From Bugula neritina (taxonomy: Eukaryota > Bryozoa > Gymnolaemata > Cheilostomatida > Bugulidae), in NCBI GenBank assembly GCA_964035545.1, contig OZ037768.1, positions 9,851,241-9,911,240 on the forward strand: a stretch of DNA of 60,000 nucleotides. The letters run 5' to 3'. Below, piece after piece: positions 52,971 through 60,000 of this stretch (its first letter is position 1; the number at the start of each line of letters is the position of its first letter). The notes under the pieces were generated by a model. It ran no database searches and was not told the DNA's origin. It worked only from the letters and a program-made list of their open reading frames with translations. Made by a program: the position numbers and the translations under genes.

Positions 52971-53042
52971 TACCCATACGGTCCCATACGCCGTATGGCC
53001 TAGAAGAAAATAGACTGTTCTAGGCCATACGCCCGTATGGGC
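52971..53042. repeat. Subterminal hairpin of the hAT family (outer copy)
   Basis: Just inside the left TIR, CCGTATGGCCTAGAA pairs with TTCTAGGCCATACG across a 12-nt loop (GAAAATAGACTG). Outer CCCATACG/CGTATGGG segments also pair. The same structure recurs in the inner copy at about 53188-53259. Confidence 0.8.
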
Positions 53043-53173
53043 ATAATATTTTTGAAAGATGATTAGTGCACAGGGTAGTTAGGGCATCCTCACTGAGAAT
53101 ATCATAAATTTCGCTCACAATCTAGTTTAAGTTCCTGTTATGTTGATGCTATGTGGGTGGCATGCGTGTTGCC

Positions 53174-54992
53174 CAGGGATGTAGTGGTACCCATACGGTC
53201 CCATACGCCGTATGGCCTAGAAGAAAATAGACTGTTCTAGGCCATACGCCCGTATGGGCATATTTTTGAAAGATGATTAGTGCACAGGATAGTTTGGGCA
53301 TCCTCACTGAGAATATCATAAATTTCGCTAACAATCTAATTTAAGTTCTTGTTATGTTAATGCTATGTGGGTGGCATGCGTGTTGCCTACTTGTGATTGT
53401 TTAGCCTGAGATTACACTATGAATACTATGCAGCTATCAACATTGCATCTTCTTATCTCTACGTGTTCACTGAAGCGCGAAGTGCTGTGCATTGGTGATT
53501 ACTAAGGAAAAAATCTTTCATTTTCAGTGTATAAATCACTAACTTGTAGAAAATCTATGAAGGCTATTGACAAGATTGAACAAAAAATTTACCATGCATA
53601 AATTTCTCAGGTTTCCGACAGCGTTTGTTCTATTCGAATACCATGCTTTCCTGCTGAGATATTTGGCAGGGATTGAAAAATAAATTTTTCAGGTAAAATT
53701 GGCCAAAAATGGGTAGATTTTTGTCGATAACTTTGTAAAAAAAATATTGAAAACTCAAAAAACAGGTGCTCTGAGGAACAGGAAGATCTAAAACATGGTT
53801 TTTAAATTTTAATTCTAGCACAATTAAGTGAGGTTTTATTTGGCAGGACTGAATTCTTATAATATACCAATAATGTGGCCTCAGCAAGACAGTGACAGCT
53901 AGAAGGTGGCCCTTATCTATCATGTGTGAACTTGCATTTTGTCAATAAGCAATGGAATTTGGAAAAAACCAACATGAAATCCAGAAATAAAATCAAAATG
54001 TCTTCAAGAAACAGTACCAGGTGTGTAGGAGAGGCTAATGAAAATTTATCACTGAGGTCTACAGGTACTACATCCACATTTTGGTCAAAAACCTAGCATT
54101 ATTGCATGTTAATTATCAATGCAATAAGGTTTTGCAAACTGTACACCACCATAAGTAACCTTTTATGTTTGATTGTACTAACGTCTGGCTTTGCATTTAA
54201 TCATCTTCTAGGTTAACACATATTAAACCTGTCAAATTTGTTCTTTTGGGGTATATTTCCTTGATGTATCTAGTGGAAGCTCAGGGGTTTTATTTTAAAA
54301 CCAAGTTAACATACTTTTCTTGGGTGTGCTTTATATTGTGCGTAAAGAGGTGTGGCGGTATCACCTTATGGATTAGACTAGTACTCTAATAAACTCCAAA
54401 TAGGTTTTCAACCAATTTCTGCTTGCCAATGAGTTATCAACCCAAATTGCTCTTTATAATTAACCAACACACATTTTCTGATTAGCAATCTTCCTCTGTT
54501 CTGATCTATTATTCTTTTTCTGTGCACAGCACTGTATTCGTTATTTAAAGTAATCAGGTTGCATTTGGAGAGCACTTGTTACCTGCCTCTATCCTTCCAT
54601 CTTTTTGAAATATTCAGCAATTTTTCTGTACAGGTTGGACTTAGTGTCAGAATAAACCTAACTGCAGTTGAGTAAGACTACATTACATTACATTACAGTC
54701 AACAGGTATAGGACAAGACTGAATATTTATATAGTTTGCAGCAATGCCCAGTCGTCATGTAGCTGGTATGGTATGAAAATAATAGCGAGGTGCACATTTC
54801 AACACAGATTTTTTTCAGAAGAATTATAATTCGCAATGGCTTTAAATTGCATAAATTTGCATCAGAAGCGCTCTGAGGGCTTCGGTGGCCGGGGCGCTGC
54901 CCCGGACCCCGCCGGGGGCCTGGGCGGCCCCCTGGACCCCCCCCCCGCGGCCTGAGAGTATGGCCAAGAATATTTTTACCACTACATCCCTG
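53174..54992. mobile_element. Second copy of the same hAT family inserted in the first
   Basis: CAGGGATGTAGTGGTA begins at 53174 and TACCACTACATCCCTG ends at 54992. GTGTTGCC flanks both sides (53166-53173 and 54993-55000). The internal sequence matches the outer copy from end to end with scattered substitutions, a 3-bp deletion near 53262 and differences in the GC-rich run (about 54885-54952). Length is 1819 bp, and both copies have the same orientation. Confidence 0.95.
53188..53259. repeat. Subterminal hairpin of the hAT family (inner copy)
   Basis: Same arms and loop as the structure at 52971-53042, unchanged between the two copies. Confidence 0.8.
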
Positions 54993-56610
54993 GTGTTGCC
55001 TACTTGTGATTGTTTAGCCTGAGATTACACTATGAATAATAAGAGCTATCAACATTCAGTCTTCTCATCTTTAGGCTACGTGTTCACTGAAGCGCGAAGT
55101 GCTGTGCATTGGTGATTACTAAGGAAAAAATCTTTCATTTTCAGTGTATAAATCACTAACTGGTAGAAAATCTATGAAGGCTATTGACAAGATTGAACAA
55201 AAAATTTACCATGCATAAATTTCTCAGGTTTCCGACAGTGTTTGTTCTATTCAAATACCATGCTTTCCCGCTGAGATATTTGGCAGGGATTGAAAAATAA
55301 ATTTTTCAGGTAAAATTGGCCAAAAATGGGTAGATTTTTGTCGATAACTTTGCAAAAAAATATTGAAAACTCAAAAAACAGGTGCTCTGAGGAACAGGAA
55401 GATCTAAAACATGGTTTTTAAATTTTAATTCTAGCACAATTAAGTGAGGTTTTATTTGGCAGGACTGAATTCTTATAATATACTAATAATGTGGCCTCAG
55501 CAAGGCAGTGACAGCTAGAAGGTGGCCCTTATCTATCATGTGTGAACTTGCATTTTGTCAATAAGCAATGGAATTTGGAAAAAACCAACATGAAATCCAG
55601 AAATAAAATCAAAATGTCTTCAAGAAACAGTACCAGGTGTGTAGGAGAGGCTAATGAAAATTTATCACTGAGGTCTACAGGTACTATATCCACATTTTGG
55701 TCAAAAACCTAGCATTATTGCATGTTAATTATCAATGCAATAAGGTTTTGCAAACTGTACACCACCATAAGTAACCTTTTATGTTTGATTGTACTAACGC
55801 CTGGCTTTACATTTAATCCTCTTCTAGGTTAACACATATTAAACCTGTCAAATTTGTTCTTTTGGGGTATATTTCCTTGATGTATCTAGTGGAAGCTCAG
55901 GGGTTTTATTTTAAAACCAAGTTAACATACTTTTCTTGCGGTGTGCTTTATATTGTGTGTAAGGAGGTGTGGCGGTATCACCTTATGGATTAGACTAGTA
56001 CTCTAATAAACTCCAAATAGGTTTTCAACCAATTTCTGCTTGCCAATGAGTTATCAACTCAAATTGCTCTTTATAATTAACCAACACACATTTTCTGATT
56101 AGCAATCTTCCTCTGTTCTGATCTATTATTCTTTTTCTGTGCACAGCACTGTATTAGTTATTTAAAGTAATCAGGTTGCATTTGGAGAGCACTTGTTACC
56201 TGCCTCTATCCTTCCATCTTTTTGAGATATTCAGCAATTTTTCTGTACAGGTTGGACTTAGTGTCAGAATAAACCTAACTGCAGTTGAGTAAGACTACAT
56301 TACATTACATTACAGTCAACAGGTATGGGACAAGACTGAATATTTATATAGTTTGCAGCAATGCCCAGTCGTCATGTAGCTGGTATGGTATGAAAATAAT
56401 AGCGAGGTGCACATTTCAACACAGATTTTTTTCAGAAGAATTATAATTCACAATGGCTTTAAATTGCATAAATTTGCATCAGAAGTGCTCTGAGGGCTTC
56501 GGTGGCTGGGGCGCTGCCCCGGGCCCCGCCGGGGGCCTGGGCGGCCTCCTGGACCCCCGGCCTGAGAGTATGGCCAAGAATATTTTTACCACTACAACCC
56601 TGAGCATATC

Positions 56611-57737
56611 CATGAAAAACATGGTGGTCATGGCAACTGGAACATTGAGACATCCATATATGCTTTCTTGTTGGCATGTTCAACAGGAAAAAGGAGAAAG
56701 CAACACTTGTAAAGGAATGTGCTTAGTAACATCAATATATCCAAGCAATTTGAAGAGACTGTGTTCAATAAGTTACCGATACTCTGCAACTGGTGGTGGA
56801 ATACTACTATGGCCCTATGCTGTTTCTTAGAAGTGGTTAAATGTAGACAGGCCTTCAACATCACACGCGAATTATTTTTGTAAATTTTTTATAGAGTCTA
56901 TTCGAATAATATCCCAATATAATATTATTATAATGAGCTTTGCCATATGCACAACTGCACATAATTATAATTAAATTTATCAGACTGATGTGTGAAATTC
57001 AATATTCTTAAAAATGATACAAAATTTATTTAGATTAATGTCATAAACAAATTTGGTAATATGCATAAGTTAGATTACAATCAAGAAAATATTTTCTGAA
57101 AAACTGTTTGCTCATGGCAATGTTTCATAACCATATTATATATAAATATACCAAGGGGGGCATACTCCACAGTCAATACACCAATCAAGTTACATTATAG
57201 GCTCTTAGTCTGAGTGAATATTAGTAAATTGCAATACAGAAACAGAAATCACCATTGAATATGCACCATAAATATTTCAGTAGATGTTTTAAAATTAATA
57301 CCATTATCTGTAGCAGCGACCATGCAAATATTTAATATTAAAGGAATCCCTTGCCGGCCATGATTTCCACTAATTACAAATACCAGTTCAGAGTCGCCGC
57401 ATAAAATATATGTGATTTATATATATATTTCTATCAATTGGTATAAAATGTGCTACAGAAATATTGACAAATGATAATCATGGGTCGAGTTGAAGATAGT
57501 TATGTAACAAAAAACAATAATTATAATAACATAAATCTCAGCATAGCACAATTCACAGATGTAAGGCTATTTTAGTTTACATGTCTTACAATTTACAGCA
57601 TCTGAAATACATTCGCACTACCAAGAGCGTGTCTACCACAATGTTCAGTGGTGGAAGACATCCTACAGGTAAGCAGCTGGGATAATTTCTTCGGCTGTAA
57701 AGAAGGTGGATGACAAGAGTAGGAGCTGGGATAGTAA
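56611..57737. other. Intergenic sequence and Rab7 3' UTR
   Basis: A 125-codon frame at 56453-56830 begins inside the transposon and is not supported as a gene. The part next to 57737 should hold the Rab7 3' UTR on the minus strand. No other feature is visible. Confidence 0.4.

Positions 57738-60000
<2,263 letters not shown>

Larger units (their letters stand above)
52957..56602. mobile_element. Non-autonomous hAT DNA transposon (outer copy, interrupted)
   Basis: The terminal inverted repeats are CAGGGATGTAGTGGTA at 52957 and TACCACTACAACCCTG ending at 56602. An exact 8-bp duplication AGCATATC flanks them (52949-52956 and 56603-56610). CAGGG-type ends plus an 8-bp duplication are diagnostic of the hAT superfamily. 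No transposase-like frame is present. Removing the inner element (53174-54992) and its duplicated 8 bp leaves 1819 bp. A GC-rich stretch lies near the right end (about 56500-56560). Confidence 0.93.

Noticed and set aside
53380-56600. A possible segmental duplication or assembly artefact of about 1.6 kb
   Set aside because: The duplicated blocks end exactly at terminal inverted repeats with two different 8-bp duplications, which transposition explains better.
56453-56830. A 125-codon frame at the right end of the hAT element
   Set aside because: It starts inside the transposon, crosses its terminal repeat and target-site duplication into flanking DNA, and resembles no transposase.

Overview
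This is an AT-rich window from an animal nuclear genome. Every multi-exon gene follows GT/AG splicing with stop-rich introns, and the families present (pericentrin/AKAP9, TRIP13, FAM174, FAM234, LRRC74-like, Rab7, C-type lectins, sushi/TSP1/FN3 mosaics) are metazoan. No gene order or marker fixes the phylum. The rich lectin/sushi repertoire and tRNA-derived SINEs fit an aquatic invertebrate, perhaps a spiralian (mollusc, bryozoan or annelid). That is inference only.

Layout. (1) 498-5003 (+): 3' part of a pericentrin/AKAP9-type centrosomal coiled-coil gene ending in a PACT domain. (2) 5004-7163: spacer with a probable solo LTR. (3) 7164-8265 (+): small secreted C-type lectin with a QPD motif. 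(4) 8410-13106 (-): complete TRIP13/PCH2 AAA+ ATPase, convergent with the lectin. (5) 13627-31602 (-): one very large gene of about 30 exons whose reading frame I could follow throughout. It encodes a mosaic receptor: signal peptide, CTLD, TSP1, two sushi, CTLD, TSP1, a run of sushi modules, FN3, an RPTP-like juxtamembrane region, a transmembrane helix and a Lys/Arg-rich tail. (6) 32788-33678 (-): a GC-rich intronless zinc-finger ORF. (7) About 34375-34592: a long imperfect hairpin. (8) 35884-36636 (+): FAM174. (9) 39287-45458 (+): LRRC74-like LRR protein. (10) 47128-52658 (+): FAM234/ITFG3-like type II membrane protein. (11) 52957-56602: a non-autonomous hAT element with a second copy of the same family inserted inside it, each flanked by a perfect 8-bp target-site duplication. 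(12) 57738-60000 (-): Rab7, cut at its 5' end by the window edge.

The genes are independent eukaryotic loci, not an operon. The least ordinary items are the mosaic lectin receptor with its odd tail and candidate alternative first exons, the self-nested hAT pair, two tRNA-derived SINE families whose copies sit against splice sites, and the foldback hairpin. All exon models come from reading splice sites and phase by eye. Codon sums are whole for each complete gene: TRIP13 422 aa, mosaic receptor about 1580 aa, LRRC74-like 481 aa, FAM234-like 693 aa, FAM174 160 aa, lectin 169 aa.
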